Below the pieces are notes generated by a model. The model was given only the letters and a program-made list of their open reading frames with translations. It searched no databases and was not told the origin of the DNA. The position numbers and the translations under genes were made by a program. Below are positions 8,870 through 18,152 of a stretch of DNA of 64,000 nt, piece after piece. How positions within the stretch are numbered: the first letter of the stretch is position 1; each line of letters opens with the position of its first letter. Source of the DNA: Salinimicrobium sp963709775 (GTDB lineage: Bacteria; Bacteroidota; Bacteroidia; Flavobacteriales; Flavobacteriaceae); contig CAVPXS010000015.1 of NCBI GenBank assembly GCA_963709775.1, positions 59,211 through 123,210 on the forward strand, in the 5' to 3' direction.

Positions 8870-9313
8870 TCCCCGACCGGGATTTTGATTTAAATAAAAG
8901 GGATTTTTTTCCGGAAAAGGAATGAAATCCCTTTCTTATGTTCAGAAATTAAAAAAACCGGCGTTTGAATACTCAGGTCCGATTACCTAATCTGGAGATT
9001 TAATAATGGATTGAAATATTTCTTGTTTTCGCCTTACCAAATAATTTTGTCATTTTCTGTTTTCTATCCTGACTATCAGGATATTCAAACTTTATCAACC
9101 GAAATCCTTTTCGGTTTTCTTTTATAACAAAAAAAGGAGAGTGCGGTTTTGTTAAAGAATAAAAAAGGCTACTTTTGCCGGCTCTTATGACGAGCATTAA
9201 AAAAATATCCATTTCGCCGGTTACTCCGCCCTGAGATAAAATTTTCCTTCTCATTTTTCTCCCTTTTCTAAACGGGAGCTTTTTATATATTATTAATTTT
9301 TCGATATCCCAAG
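8870..9313. other. Intergenic region with a terminator and two tandem hairpins
   Basis: Apart from the terminator at 8897-8934, this gap has two adjacent stem-loops: TATCCTGA-CTA-TCAGGATA at 9065-9083 and AACCGAAA-TCCT-TTTCGGTT at 9097-9116, the second followed by T-rich sequence. An 84-codon minus-strand frame (9000-9254) covers them, has no recognisable content and is not called. They could be a second terminator or a leader structure of the SulP gene. Confidence 0.4.
8897..8934 (+). terminator. Terminator after the glycogen synthase gene
   Basis: Ten-base arms AAAGGGATTT (8897-8906) and AAATCCCTTT (8925-8934) pair perfectly around an 18-base loop, 28 bases after the stop codon, followed by a pyrimidine-rich CTTA. 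Confidence 0.6.
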
Positions 9314-10852
9314 ATGAAAAAGTTCTTTAACCTTTTTGATTTTTCACAAAAAGTAGATTATAAAATTGAGGTCCTTGCAGGACTTACTGTAGCCCTGGCT
9401 CTAATCCCCGAAGCTGTTGCCTTTGCGATGATCGCCGGCCTTTCTCCTTTGACGGGTCTATATGCGGCCTTTGTAATGGGTTTAATTACTTCACTTTTTG
9501 GAGGAAGACCCGGTATGATTTCGGGAGCAACAGGGGCCGTGGCCGTAGTAATTGCCGCCCTTGCAATATCTCATGGAGTTGAATATGTTTTCGCCACTGT
9601 TATCTTAGCCGGAATCCTGCAAATCCTCGCAGGTGTACTAAGGCTAGGAAAACTTATAAGGATGGTGCCGCATTCTGTGATCTTTGGTTTTGTTAACGGT
9701 CTGGCAATCATCATTTTTATGTCTCAGCTGGACCAGTTCAAGACTGTCAATGAGGCTGGGGAGCTTGTGTGGATGACAGGGACAAACCTTTATATCCTTC
9801 TCGGATTGGTTCTGGTGACCATGTTGATCATTTGGGGACTGCCTAAGCTCACAAAAGTTTTTCCCTCCTCGCTTGCCGCAATTCTCGTTGTTTTTGGTTT
9901 AGTAGCTTTTTTAGGTATTGATACCAAAACAGTAGGGGATATTGCTTCTATTAAAGGGGGCTTTCCGCCGTTCCACATTCCTATGGTGCCATTCACCTGG
10001 GAGGCTATAACCCTCATCTTTCCATATGCAGCAATCATGGCAGGAGTAGGATTAATAGAAAGTTTACTTACCCTTAATATTGTTGATGAAATCACTGAGA
10101 CCCGTGGCCGTGGGAATAAGGAATGTGTGGCGCAGGGAACAGCCAATATCCTATCGGGATTCTTTTCGGGAATGGGAGGTTGTGCAATGATCGGTCAGAG
10201 TTTGATCAATGTTTCATCTGGCGCCAGAGCCAGACTATCTGGTATAGTAGCGGCAGTAATGCTCCTTGTGTTTGTGATGTTTGCAGCAGATGTTATTGAA
10301 CTTCTGCCTATGGCAGCCCTTACGGGAGTAATGATCATGGTTTCTATTGGTACCTTTGAATGGGCCAGTTTGAGAACTTTCCGCAGAATGCCAAAAAGTG
10401 ATGTACTGGTGATGGTGCTCGTGACTTTTGTTACGGTAGTACTTCATAACCTGGCCCTGGCGGTTCTGGTTGGCGTTATTATCTCTGCCCTTGTATTCGC
10501 CTGGGATAATGCAAAGAGGATACGTGCCCGTAAATATGTTGACGATAAAGGAGTAAAGCATTACGAGATCTACGGTCCGCTTTTCTTCGGAAGTGTGGCT
10601 GCATTTAATGAGAAATTCGATATTCTGGGAGATCCAGATGAGGTGATTATTGATTTTTCTGAAAGCCGTGTTGTTGATATGTCGGGTATTGAGGCCCTCA
10701 ATAAACTGACGGAGAGATACCTGAAACAGGGAAAAAAATTGCATCTTAGATACTTAAGTCGTGACTGTCGCCAGTTGCTGGAAAATGCAGATAAGATCAT
10801 AGAGGTAAATATCCTTGAGGATCCTACTTATAAAGTAGCTATCGACAGGTAG
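9314..10852 (+). CDS. SulP family inorganic anion transporter with STAS domain
   Basis: A 512-residue inner-membrane carrier. The N-terminal 400 residues are a run of about a dozen hydrophobic helices with SulP features (AGLTVALALIPEAVAFAMIAG at the first helices, GLYAAFVMG, GGRPGMISGATGAVAVV, and the conserved GGMGGCAMIGQS-type segment). Residues about 420-512 form a cytosolic STAS domain (EVIIDFSESRVVDMSGIEAL). Members move sulfate, bicarbonate or other anions with sodium or protons. Nothing next to it fixes the substrate: no sulfate assimilation genes or carbonic anhydrase. In marine Bacteroidetes such carriers are often thought to be sodium-bicarbonate importers, which would suit the nearby PEP carboxylase; that is inference. 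Confidence 0.9.
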   Translation: MKKFFNLFDFSQKVDYKIEVLAGLTVALALIPEAVAFAMIAGLSPLTGLYAAFVMGLITSLFGGRPGMISGATGAVAVVIAALAISHGVEYVFATVILAGILQILAGVLRLGKLIRMVPHSVIFGFVNGLAIIIFMSQLDQFKTVNEAGELVWMTGTNLYILLGLVLVTMLIIWGLPKLTKVFPSSLAAILVVFGLVAFLGIDTKTVGDIASIKGGFPPFHIPMVPFTWEAITLIFPYAAIMAGVGLIESLLTLNIVDEITETRGRGNKECVAQGTANILSGFFSGMGGCAMIGQSLINVSSGARARLSGIVAAVMLLVFVMFAADVIELLPMAALTGVMIMVSIGTFEWASLRTFRRMPKSDVLVMVLVTFVTVVLHNLALAVLVGVIISALVFAWDNAKRIRARKYVDDKGVKHYEIYGPLFFGSVAAFNEKFDILGDPDEVIIDFSESRVVDMSGIEALNKLTERYLKQGKKLHLRYLSRDCRQLLENADKIIEVNILEDPTYKVAIDR

Positions 10853-10964
10853 GTGAGATTCCTTCCTTTTGAACAAAAAGAAGATTAAGCCAGACTGCGA
10901 ATTGTCTGCTTGAGGTTTCATGATAGAGGATTTACCTTGCGACTACGCAACCTAATTCTTTTTA

Positions 10965-11595
10965 ATGGAATGTCCTTTATGTTTTTCCAGCGCTTATCTT
11001 TTTCATTCCCAGCCGGGAAGAGAATACCTGGAATGCACAAACTGTAAAGGTATTTTTGTTGCCAGGGAATACTTTCCCGATCCCGTTTCCGAAAAAGAAA
11101 GGTATTTGACACATAACAATGATGTCGATGATCCCCGTTACCGGAAATTTGTATCACCTATTGTAGAATCGATAATTAAAAATTTTGATCCGCAGGAACA
11201 CGTAGGGCTGGATTTTGGAGCCGGGACCGGGCCGGTTATTACAAAGTTACTCTCAGATCTTCAATATAAGGTCTATCGCTTATGATCCTTTCTTTTTCCC
11301 ATTCCCCGAACTTCTGCAGGGAACTTATGACTTTATAGCCTGCTGTGAAGTGATCGAGCATTTTCAAAACCCTGCAAAGGAATTTGAGCTGTTAAGATCT
11401 ATGCTTCGGCCGGGAGGGCAACTGTTATGTATGACCCATATTTATGATCCCGGGATCCCGTTTGGGAACTGGTATTATAAAAATGATCCCACCCACATTT
11501 TTATCTTTCAGGAAGAAACTTTTCATTTTGTAAGGGAAAAATTTAAATTCCGTGACTTGAATATTAGAGATCGTTTGATAACTTTATCTGGGTAA
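10965..11595 (+). pseudogene. Zinc-ribbon class I SAM methyltransferase, broken by one base
   Basis: Two overlapping frames together encode one protein of about 209 residues. The N-terminus has a zinc ribbon (CPLC ... CTNCKG), then SAM motif I (GLDFGAGTGPV), motif post-I (AYDPFF), DFIACCEVIEH and LLRSMLRPGGQLLCMT. The frame breaks at about 11277: removing one base from TATCGCT restores YKVYAYDPFFFP, the expected family continuation. As written, the first frame stops at 11285 and lacks most of the SAM pocket. It could be a real mutation or a sequencing error. Family members are widespread in Flavobacteria; the methyl acceptor is unknown. Confidence 0.8.
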
Positions 11596-11849
11596 TTTTA
11601 AGAAAGTAATAAAGAGATCAATACCATAGAAATGAAAAACAAAATGATTATTAGTTTTTCAAAAGTATTATCAAGCTTTCTCATAATTGAGTTTTAAAAA
11701 ATTCAGGGATAAAAGTACAGGGCTCATTATGCTTATAAAATGATCAAAGTCATAAGCGGAAAACCACATGGTTTTAGTAAGATCTATTTATAAATATACC
11801 TTCGACCCGGATTTAATTCTTAAATTCAAATCACAAGAAAAATTGGGAC

Positions 11850-13292
11850 ATGAAATTTAGAGATAAAGATGATTTAGAATTTGATCCGGTTCCTTCTGTT
11901 AAAAATAAAGCTCTGCGCATCAATCTCAATGAGAGCATTTATGGAACTTTTGCAGAGATTGGGGCGGGGCAGGAAACCGTGCGAAATTTTTTTAGGGCAG
12001 GCAGTGCATCGGGCACTATTGCCAAGACCATGAGTGCTTATGATAAAGATTTCAGTGATGCCATTTATGGAATAGAAAAAGATGCAAGGTACGTAACAGA
12101 GGCAAGGCTAAAGAGCATGTTGAGGTACGAAACCGACCTTTTAGAGCAAAGGATCTTAAGGGAGAAACATCCCGAAAGGCTCTTTTTTAGTTATGCCAAC
12201 ACGGTGGCGACCATTGATTTTGCCAAGAAATATAAAGGCCATGGCTGGCTTGGAATAAGATTTCAGACTCATCCTAAAGAAGAATTCAGTGAGATCATTA
12301 TCCATTTACAATTTCATGAAAACAATGCGGGTTTACAGCAAATAACCCTTGGAACAATGGGCACCAATCTTATTTATGGCGCCTTTTACCAGTATGATGA
12401 TCCAAAGGATCTTTTAAAGCACTTGTACGATCATCTCAACAATGACCAGGTAGAGATCGATATGATCAACTTTACCGGCCCGGTTTTCAAAGATGTCGAT
12501 AACCGGCTTATGAGTCTGCAACTGGTAAAGAATGGGATGACACAGGCGGTGATGTTTGAACCTTCCGGGAATAATGTTTTGCCGGCAAATGAACTTTATA
12601 AAAAGAACATTCTTACCCTTCGTGGAAGTTTTAGACCGGTTACCAAGGTGAATATGAACATGTTCGAGCAGTCCCTTAAACTGTTCCTGAACGAGAAAAA
12701 GGTAAATAAGGATAAAACTAGAGTCATTTTTGAGATTACGCTGTCCAATCTTCGAACTGAAGGGTATATTGATGAAAAGGATTTCCTTGATAGAGCAGAT
12801 CTCTTAGGGTCATTGGGGCAAATGGTAATGATCTCTAACTTTCAGGAATATTATAAAGTTGTAGAGTATTTTTCCCAATACACGGCCGAGAGAATGGGAC
12901 TTACTATGGGGGTCAACACCTTTTTAGACCTTTTTGACGAGAAATATTACCGGCACCTAAGCGGGGGTATTTTGGAAGCCTTTGGAAAACTCTTTTTCAG
13001 GGATCTTAAAGTTTATTTACATCCTTTAAAAGATCCTGAAACCGGAAATATCATTACCAGTAATAACCTAAAGGTGCATCCCCGAATGAAAGAGCTCTAC
13101 AAGTTCTTTAAAGACAACGGCAGGGTAGTGGATATCACCGATTATGACCCCGAAATTCTCGATATATATTCGCGGGAAGTGCATCAAATGATTGCTGAAG
13201 GGCGACCTGGATGGGAAGAAATGTTACCTCCAAAAACTACCGAGATGATCAAGGAAAAAAAGCTCTTCATGACTCCTAAAGAGAATACCTGA
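11850..13292 (+). CDS. Conserved-looking protein of unknown function, 480 residues
   Basis: I do not recognise a characterised family. The protein is soluble: no signal peptide and no membrane helix. It starts MKFRDKDDLEFDPVPSVKNKALRINLNESIYGTFAEIGAGQ-like (the GAGQETVRNFFRAG segment is glycine-rich but is not a standard nucleotide-binding loop), and ends with a Lys-rich tail. The long regular alternation of strands and helices suggests a multi-domain enzyme. It lies between the methyltransferase remnant and glycogen phosphorylase on the same strand, 195 bp before the latter, so it may belong to the glycogen module, but a separate promoter is equally possible. Confidence 0.6.
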   Translation: MKFRDKDDLEFDPVPSVKNKALRINLNESIYGTFAEIGAGQETVRNFFRAGSASGTIAKTMSAYDKDFSDAIYGIEKDARYVTEARLKSMLRYETDLLEQRILREKHPERLFFSYANTVATIDFAKKYKGHGWLGIRFQTHPKEEFSEIIIHLQFHENNAGLQQITLGTMGTNLIYGAFYQYDDPKDLLKHLYDHLNNDQVEIDMINFTGPVFKDVDNRLMSLQLVKNGMTQAVMFEPSGNNVLPANELYKKNILTLRGSFRPVTKVNMNMFEQSLKLFLNEKKVNKDKTRVIFEITLSNLRTEGYIDEKDFLDRADLLGSLGQMVMISNFQEYYKVVEYFSQYTAERMGLTMGVNTFLDLFDEKYYRHLSGGILEAFGKLFFRDLKVYLHPLKDPETGNIITSNNLKVHPRMKELYKFFKDNGRVVDITDYDPEILDIYSREVHQMIAEGRPGWEEMLPPKTTEMIKEKKLFMTPKENT

Positions 13293-13486
13293 CAGATGCC
13301 CTAAAAATGGCATTTTTGAGACCTTATTTTTGGCGGCTGATTTCGCGAAATTTAAATATTAAAATTACTTCCCGGAATGACATTTTATGGAGGTGAGGAA
13401 TATTTACAAGTCATAAAATTATCTTATAAAGTAATGATCTCTGTTATTGATTTTTATTTTTTTCTTATTTTTTAAAAAAAGCAACT

Positions 13487-15982
13487 ATGAGAGACCACAA
13501 TAGATCTATAGAAAGTTATTTTGCTTCATTAGGAACAAAAGCCAGTGAAGTTGGATTAACCAAAGAAGATATAAAAAAAGATTTCCTGCGGAAGCTTTTT
13601 TACCACCTGGGAAGGGTTCCTGCCGTAACTACAGATAACGACCTCTACACTGCACTGGCTCTTACTATAAGGGACAGAGCTCTAAGGCAATTTGTGAGAT
13701 CCACCGAAGAATTTGCACAAAAGAATGCACGTGGAGTGGCTTACTTTTCGGCGGAATATCTTCCGGGTCCCCATTTGGGAACCAACCTGCTTAACCTGGA
13801 AGCCGTAGATGAGACGAGGGAAGCTTTGGCAGACCTTGATTTAGATCTTGACCAGCTTCTGGAGCAGGAAGGAGAACCTGGATTGGGGAATGGAGGTTTA
13901 GGCCGGCTTGCTTCCTGTTATTTGAATTCCATGGCTACTTTAGGGATACCCTCTATTGGTTATGGTATTCGCTATGAATTCGGGATCTTTAAGCAGGAAA
14001 TAAAGGATGGATGGCAGGTAGAGACTTCAGATAAGTGGTTGCATAATGGCAATCCCTGGGAGGTTATGCGTCCCGAAATTTCTTATGTCGTCAAATTTGG
14101 CGGAAGAACAAAGCATGGCACCAATGGAAAGAACAGGTATGAGGTAGAATGGTTGCCGGAATCTGAAATCAAGGGTACTGCTTATGATACTCCAATTCTT
14201 GGATATCAAAGTAACGGGATCATTATGCGTCTCTGGAAAGCTGAAGCCATAGAATCCTTTGATTTTTCGGTATATAATGTTGGGGATTATTATCGTGCCG
14301 TGGAGAAAAAACTGCGTTCCGAAAATATCACAAAAGTTTTGTACCCTAATGATGAAAATATTTCGGGAAAAGAGTTGAGGCTAAAACAACAATATTTCTT
14401 TGTTTCCTGTTCGCTGCAGGACATGATAAGTCTTCACATAATGCAGGGACGTAAACTGGAGAGATTTCATGAAAAATTTGTGATCCAGCTCAACGATACT
14501 CATCCTTCCATCGCCGTTGCCGAACTCATGCGGTTGTTGGTCGATGAACACGAAATTGACTGGGAAGAGGCATGGGATATTACCCGGCAAACTTTTGCCT
14601 ATACCAATCACACCCTTTTGCCGGAAGCTTTGGAGAAATGGGCTATAACGCTGCTGGGAAGAATACTTCCACGACACCTGGAGATCATCTATGAGATCAA
14701 TAGCCGTTTCCTGGAAGAACTAAGGCACAAAGGCTATAGTGGAGATCAAATCTCAAGAATGTCTCTTATCGATGAGCATGGGGAACCTTCGGTTAGAATG
14801 GCCCATTTGGCAACCATTGGAAGTTATAAAGTAAATGGAGTTTCAGAATTACATTCCCGTCTTTTAAAATCACAGGTGCTCCATGATTTTGCCGATCTAT
14901 GGCCCGAAAAATTTACCAACGTTACCAATGGGGTGGCACATCGTCGCTTTCTGGCAGTGAGCAATCCCGGTTTAGCAGATATAATTTCAGAAAAAATTGG
15001 GCAGGAGTGGTTAACAGATCTCACAAGCTTCAGGGAACTGGAAAATTTTGCTGAAGATGAGAACTTCCAGCAAGAGTGGAGAGATGTGAAACTCTGGAAT
15101 AAAAAGATTCTCGCCGGGTTACTGGAAGAACGCACAGGGGTGAAAGTGGATCCTACTATGTTATTTGACGTGCAGGTTAAACGAATCCACGAGTACAAAA
15201 GGCAACACCTTAAAGTGCTTCACATCATTGATCTTTATTTAAGGATCAAAGATGGAAGAACAGAAAACATAGCGCCATCCACCTTTATCTTTGCAGGGAA
15301 GGCTGCTCCTGGCTATTTTATGGCTAAACTTATTATTAGACTTATCACAGCCGTTGCAGAACTTGTTAATGATGATGAAGAGGTTAATAAATACCTTAAA
15401 GTGGTCTTTTTGCCAAATTTCAATGTTAAACAGGCCCAGAGGATTTATCCTGCCGCCGATCTTTCGGAACAAATATCCATGGCTGGTAAGGAAGCTTCGG
15501 GTACGGGGAATATGAAATTTGCGCTAAACGGGGCCCTTACCATTGGAACCCTGGATGGTGCCAATGTTGAGATCCTTGAAGAAGTTGGAAAGGAAAATTT
15601 CTTCCTTTTTGGACAAACTACAGAGGAAGTGCAGAAAACAAGACGGGATGGTTACAGGCCTTATGAATACTACAATGAAAATGAAGACCTGAAAAGAGTA
15701 TTGGATTTCCTTATTTCGGGGGAACTGGCCGATGGGGACACAGAATTATTCAAGCCTCTTTATCAAAATTTATTACAGCAGGATCCATATCAACTACTTA
15801 AAGATTTCGATTCTTACTGTACGACAAAAGAAGAGGTCTTTAGTCTATGGAAGGATCAGAAAGAATGGACGAGAAAATCCATCCTCAATGTTGCCAGGAT
15901 GGGTAAATTTTCATCAGATCGTTCTATTAGAGACTACTGTGACAAAATATGGATGGTGGAGCCGGTAAGGATCAAGGATTAA
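13487..15982 (+). CDS. glgP: Glycogen/alpha-glucan phosphorylase
   Basis: This 831-residue enzyme splits alpha-1,4-glucan with phosphate to release glucose-1-phosphate. The pyridoxal-phosphate signature EASGTGNMKFALNGA is present, with the Schiff-base Lys at about residue 677. Other landmarks are VAYFSAEYLPGPHLG near the N-terminus, GEPGLGNGGLGRLASCYLNS, QLNDTHPSIAVAELMR, ANHT-equivalent TNHTLLPEALEKW, and RIHEYKRQHL. Length and motifs fit the GT35 family. With the glycogen synthase upstream it completes a synthesis/degradation pair. The stop overlaps the 3' end of the convergent HD gene by four bases. Confidence 0.97.
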   Translation: MRDHNRSIESYFASLGTKASEVGLTKEDIKKDFLRKLFYHLGRVPAVTTDNDLYTALALTIRDRALRQFVRSTEEFAQKNARGVAYFSAEYLPGPHLGTNLLNLEAVDETREALADLDLDLDQLLEQEGEPGLGNGGLGRLASCYLNSMATLGIPSIGYGIRYEFGIFKQEIKDGWQVETSDKWLHNGNPWEVMRPEISYVVKFGGRTKHGTNGKNRYEVEWLPESEIKGTAYDTPILGYQSNGIIMRLWKAEAIESFDFSVYNVGDYYRAVEKKLRSENITKVLYPNDENISGKELRLKQQYFFVSCSLQDMISLHIMQGRKLERFHEKFVIQLNDTHPSIAVAELMRLLVDEHEIDWEEAWDITRQTFAYTNHTLLPEALEKWAITLLGRILPRHLEIIYEINSRFLEELRHKGYSGDQISRMSLIDEHGEPSVRMAHLATIGSYKVNGVSELHSRLLKSQVLHDFADLWPEKFTNVTNGVAHRRFLAVSNPGLADIISEKIGQEWLTDLTSFRELENFAEDENFQQEWRDVKLWNKKILAGLLEERTGVKVDPTMLFDVQVKRIHEYKRQHLKVLHIIDLYLRIKDGRTENIAPSTFIFAGKAAPGYFMAKLIIRLITAVAELVNDDEEVNKYLKVVFLPNFNVKQAQRIYPAADLSEQISMAGKEASGTGNMKFALNGALTIGTLDGANVEILEEVGKENFFLFGQTTEEVQKTRRDGYRPYEYYNENEDLKRVLDFLISGELADGDTELFKPLYQNLLQQDPYQLLKDFDSYCTTKEEVFSLWKDQKEWTRKSILNVARMGKFSSDRSIRDYCDKIWMVEPVRIKD

Positions 15983-16566
15983 CTTTCTATCTGCGTCTGT
16001 AACTCTGCAAGGTGTGCAGCCTTTATTGGTTCACAGTGCACCTTGCAGTAACTGGTGTGGTAGGTATGACCGGAAAGGAAATTTACCTGGATCTCATTCC
16101 ACTGCTGCCTGTTAAGTTCCGGCTTGTCGTGCATCAATTCCTGGTATAGTTTTTCACTTATCTCATAAAAGTTGTTAGTGCCAAGATATTCAAGATCGGC
16201 ATCGGCGAGAATTTTTTCTGAAAGCGTTTTAGGTTTTTGCGGAATTTGTGTTGCCATGATCATATTACAGATCTTCTGAACTTCTTCTGAAGTAATACCT
16301 AATTCCGGTAATTCTTCGGAAGCCATTTCACAACTCCTTTTTTCGTGATTATCCCTGCCTTTTACAAATCCAAGATCATGATAAAGTGCTGCAACCTTGA
16401 TAAGGAAAAGTTCACGGCCTGTGACTCCTTCCTGTTGGGCGAGGAAAATAGATTTTTCCAACACATACTTTGTGTGGGCAGGTGAGTGATAATACAACCA
16501 GGAAGGAAGATTACTCTCCAGGTTGGACATCACTTTTTTGTAGATTTTTTCGAACATGGTCTTCAA
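15979..16566 (-). CDS. HD-domain phosphohydrolase
   Basis: 195 residues, with a metal-binding HD set: His27/His31 in YYHSPAHTKYV, His63-Asp64 in ALYHDLGF, and a later Asp in ADADLEYLG. HD enzymes hydrolyse phosphate esters, often nucleotides or cyclic (di)nucleotides; the substrate here is unknown. The start at 16566 lies 56 bases inside the YitT-family gene upstream, so the two are read as one operon with coupled translation; MFEKIYKK at 16557 is an alternative start. It converges on glgP with a four-base overlap. Confidence 0.85.
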   Translation of the reverse strand: MKTMFEKIYKKVMSNLESNLPSWLYYHSPAHTKYVLEKSIFLAQQEGVTGRELFLIKVAALYHDLGFVKGRDNHEKRSCEMASEELPELGITSEEVQKICNMIMATQIPQKPKTLSEKILADADLEYLGTNNFYEISEKLYQELMHDKPELNRQQWNEIQVNFLSGHTYHTSYCKVHCEPIKAAHLAELQTQIES

Positions 16567-17452
16567 AAGGGTCTTTTGCGGTTTGTTTTCCTATTCCGCC
16601 TTTAACTTCTTTGATCCTTTGAACAAAGAAAAAGGCATTGGGATCGATTTTTAGGGTAGCTTCCTTAATTCTGTGTATCTCAAGGCGGGTCACAATGGTC
16701 ATAATGATATCACAATCATATTTAACATCATAGGCTCCGGGTAAATAACCTCTTTCCCCTTTATACACTGTTATTGCCTTGCCATAGCCATTAACTATCA
16801 GGGATTTTACATCTTCACAATCCTTCGAGATTATGGTTAAGGCCGTAAATTCTTCAAAACCATCAATGATATAACTTGTGGTTTTAGAGGCAGTAAAATA
16901 TACTAAAAAAGAATACATGGCTGCTTCGAGGTCAAATACAAAAGCGGCACACAAAAAAATGAGTCCGTTAAAGACAAGGATGATCTCAGAAGTAGAAAAT
17001 GCTGAATTTCGCGTTGTATAGACAGCCATAATTTCCACGCCGTCCAATACTCCTCCTCCCTTGATCACTAATCCAAGTCCTAATCCTATAAGGAATCCTC
17101 CAAAAACGGCAATTAGAACTTTATCTTCGGTAACAGCCGGGATTTCAATAAAATGCATGAGCACGGTAAGTAAAAGTATAGAAAGCAGGGCCCTAAGTGC
17201 AAAGGTTTTTCCAATTTTACGATATCCAAGGTATAAGAAGGGCAGGTTAAAGACCACAAGTAAATAAGTAAAAGGGATATCCAGCACCTCTTCCACGACG
17301 ATGGAGATCCCCGTAACACCCCCGTCTAAAAAGTGATTTGGAAGCATGAATCCCTCGAGCGCGATCATCGCAGCAAATATTCCCAATAGGGAATACACCA
17401 CCGAGTGAAGTGAAAAAAGGGATCGCCAGTTGATGCGGTTTTTAGATACCAT
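16511..17452 (-). CDS. YitT family membrane protein (DUF161/DUF2179)
   Basis: 313 residues. The first about 190 are five or so hydrophobic helices with the YitT features LPNHFLDGGVTGISIVVEE and GLGLGLVIKGGGVLDGVEI. Residues about 195-290 form the soluble DUF2179 domain (TALTIISKDCEDVKSLIV, GYGKAITVYKGERGY, IMTIVTRLEIHRIKEAT). The family is of unknown transport role. It is the first gene of a two-gene operon with the overlapping HD protein, which may act on a nucleotide linked to its function (inference). Confidence 0.9.
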   Translation of the reverse strand: MVSKNRINWRSLFSLHSVVYSLLGIFAAMIALEGFMLPNHFLDGGVTGISIVVEEVLDIPFTYLLVVFNLPFLYLGYRKIGKTFALRALLSILLLTVLMHFIEIPAVTEDKVLIAVFGGFLIGLGLGLVIKGGGVLDGVEIMAVYTTRNSAFSTSEIILVFNGLIFLCAAFVFDLEAAMYSFLVYFTASKTTSYIIDGFEEFTALTIISKDCEDVKSLIVNGYGKAITVYKGERGYLPGAYDVKYDCDIIMTIVTRLEIHRIKEATLKIDPNAFFFVQRIKEVKGGIGKQTAKDPFEDHVRKNLQKSDVQPGE

Positions 17453-17687
17453 AAGATCAAAATGTTTTTGTAGGGAGGTTCCTCTAACTTAACATTTTTT
17501 TTGAAATAAAATTCCCTGACACTTAGTAATCAGCATATTATTATCCTCTTCTTACTTCAGAATGTACGAATTTATTTCATAATAAGATATTTCTTGTGTG
17601 ATTTATGACACTTCAACGAATTTTATTTAAAAGCTAAGCTTTCTTTAGTAACTTAATATTCAGTTAATTAACTAATTTTTGAAAACA

Positions 17688-18152
17688 ATGGAAAAGAATG
17701 AAGCCAAAAAAGGTAGATCGCCAAAAAATACCTGGATCTATTTAACCGTGGACACAAAAAACATTAATGAAGGAAATATTGATGAGAAGGTTGTTTTTTC
17801 AGATGACAGGGATGATCCTCCTCAGAAACCGGGAAAACCTATGGATTATGTTTCCACCATAAGTCCGGGAATGAAGGTCTACTGGAAGGGGCAACCTAAA
17901 GATGAGGAGTCAAATGATGTTATAGAAATTACCGGGGTCACTGCCAAGGAAGGTAAAGACAAATGGAAGCTGCTTGACAGTGTGGGACCGGAACAGGGAA
18001 ACAAGGGAGTGAAGGTTGGAAAGGTCAAAGGAAAACATATTGATGGCCAGGAACCGTATTCTGTGCGATTTAGAATTGAAGGGCGAAAAAGCGAATTTGA
18101 AGTGGACCCAAAGATACAGATGGAACTCAAAAGTAATTCGGATTCAAGATGA
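17688..18152 (+). CDS. Unrecognised small soluble protein (154 residues)
   Basis: From the ATG at 17688 (MEKNEAKKGRSPKN; a TTG nine bases earlier is possible) the protein is charged, Lys/Asp/Gly-rich and without a signal or membrane helix. It looks beta-rich (TWIYLTVDTKN, ISPGMKVYWKG, GKVKGKHIDGQEPYSVRF) and ends with FEVDPKIQMEL, somewhat like AidA/PixA inclusion-body proteins, but the match is too weak to name it. Its stop overlaps the next start (ATGA at 18149-18152), so it is co-translated with the TPR-cyclase and could be linked to cAMP signalling. That link is positional only. Confidence 0.65.
   Translation: MEKNEAKKGRSPKNTWIYLTVDTKNINEGNIDEKVVFSDDRDDPPQKPGKPMDYVSTISPGMKVYWKGQPKDEESNDVIEITGVTAKEGKDKWKLLDSVGPEQGNKGVKVGKVKGKHIDGQEPYSVRFRIEGRKSEFEVDPKIQMELKSNSDSR

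Noticed and set aside
9000..9254. 84-codon minus-strand frame between glycogen synthase and SulP
   Set aside because: It covers two hairpins and has no recognisable composition or domain.
10235..10744. 169-codon minus-strand frame inside the SulP gene
   Set aside because: The opposite strand encodes the clear SulP/STAS protein over the same bases.
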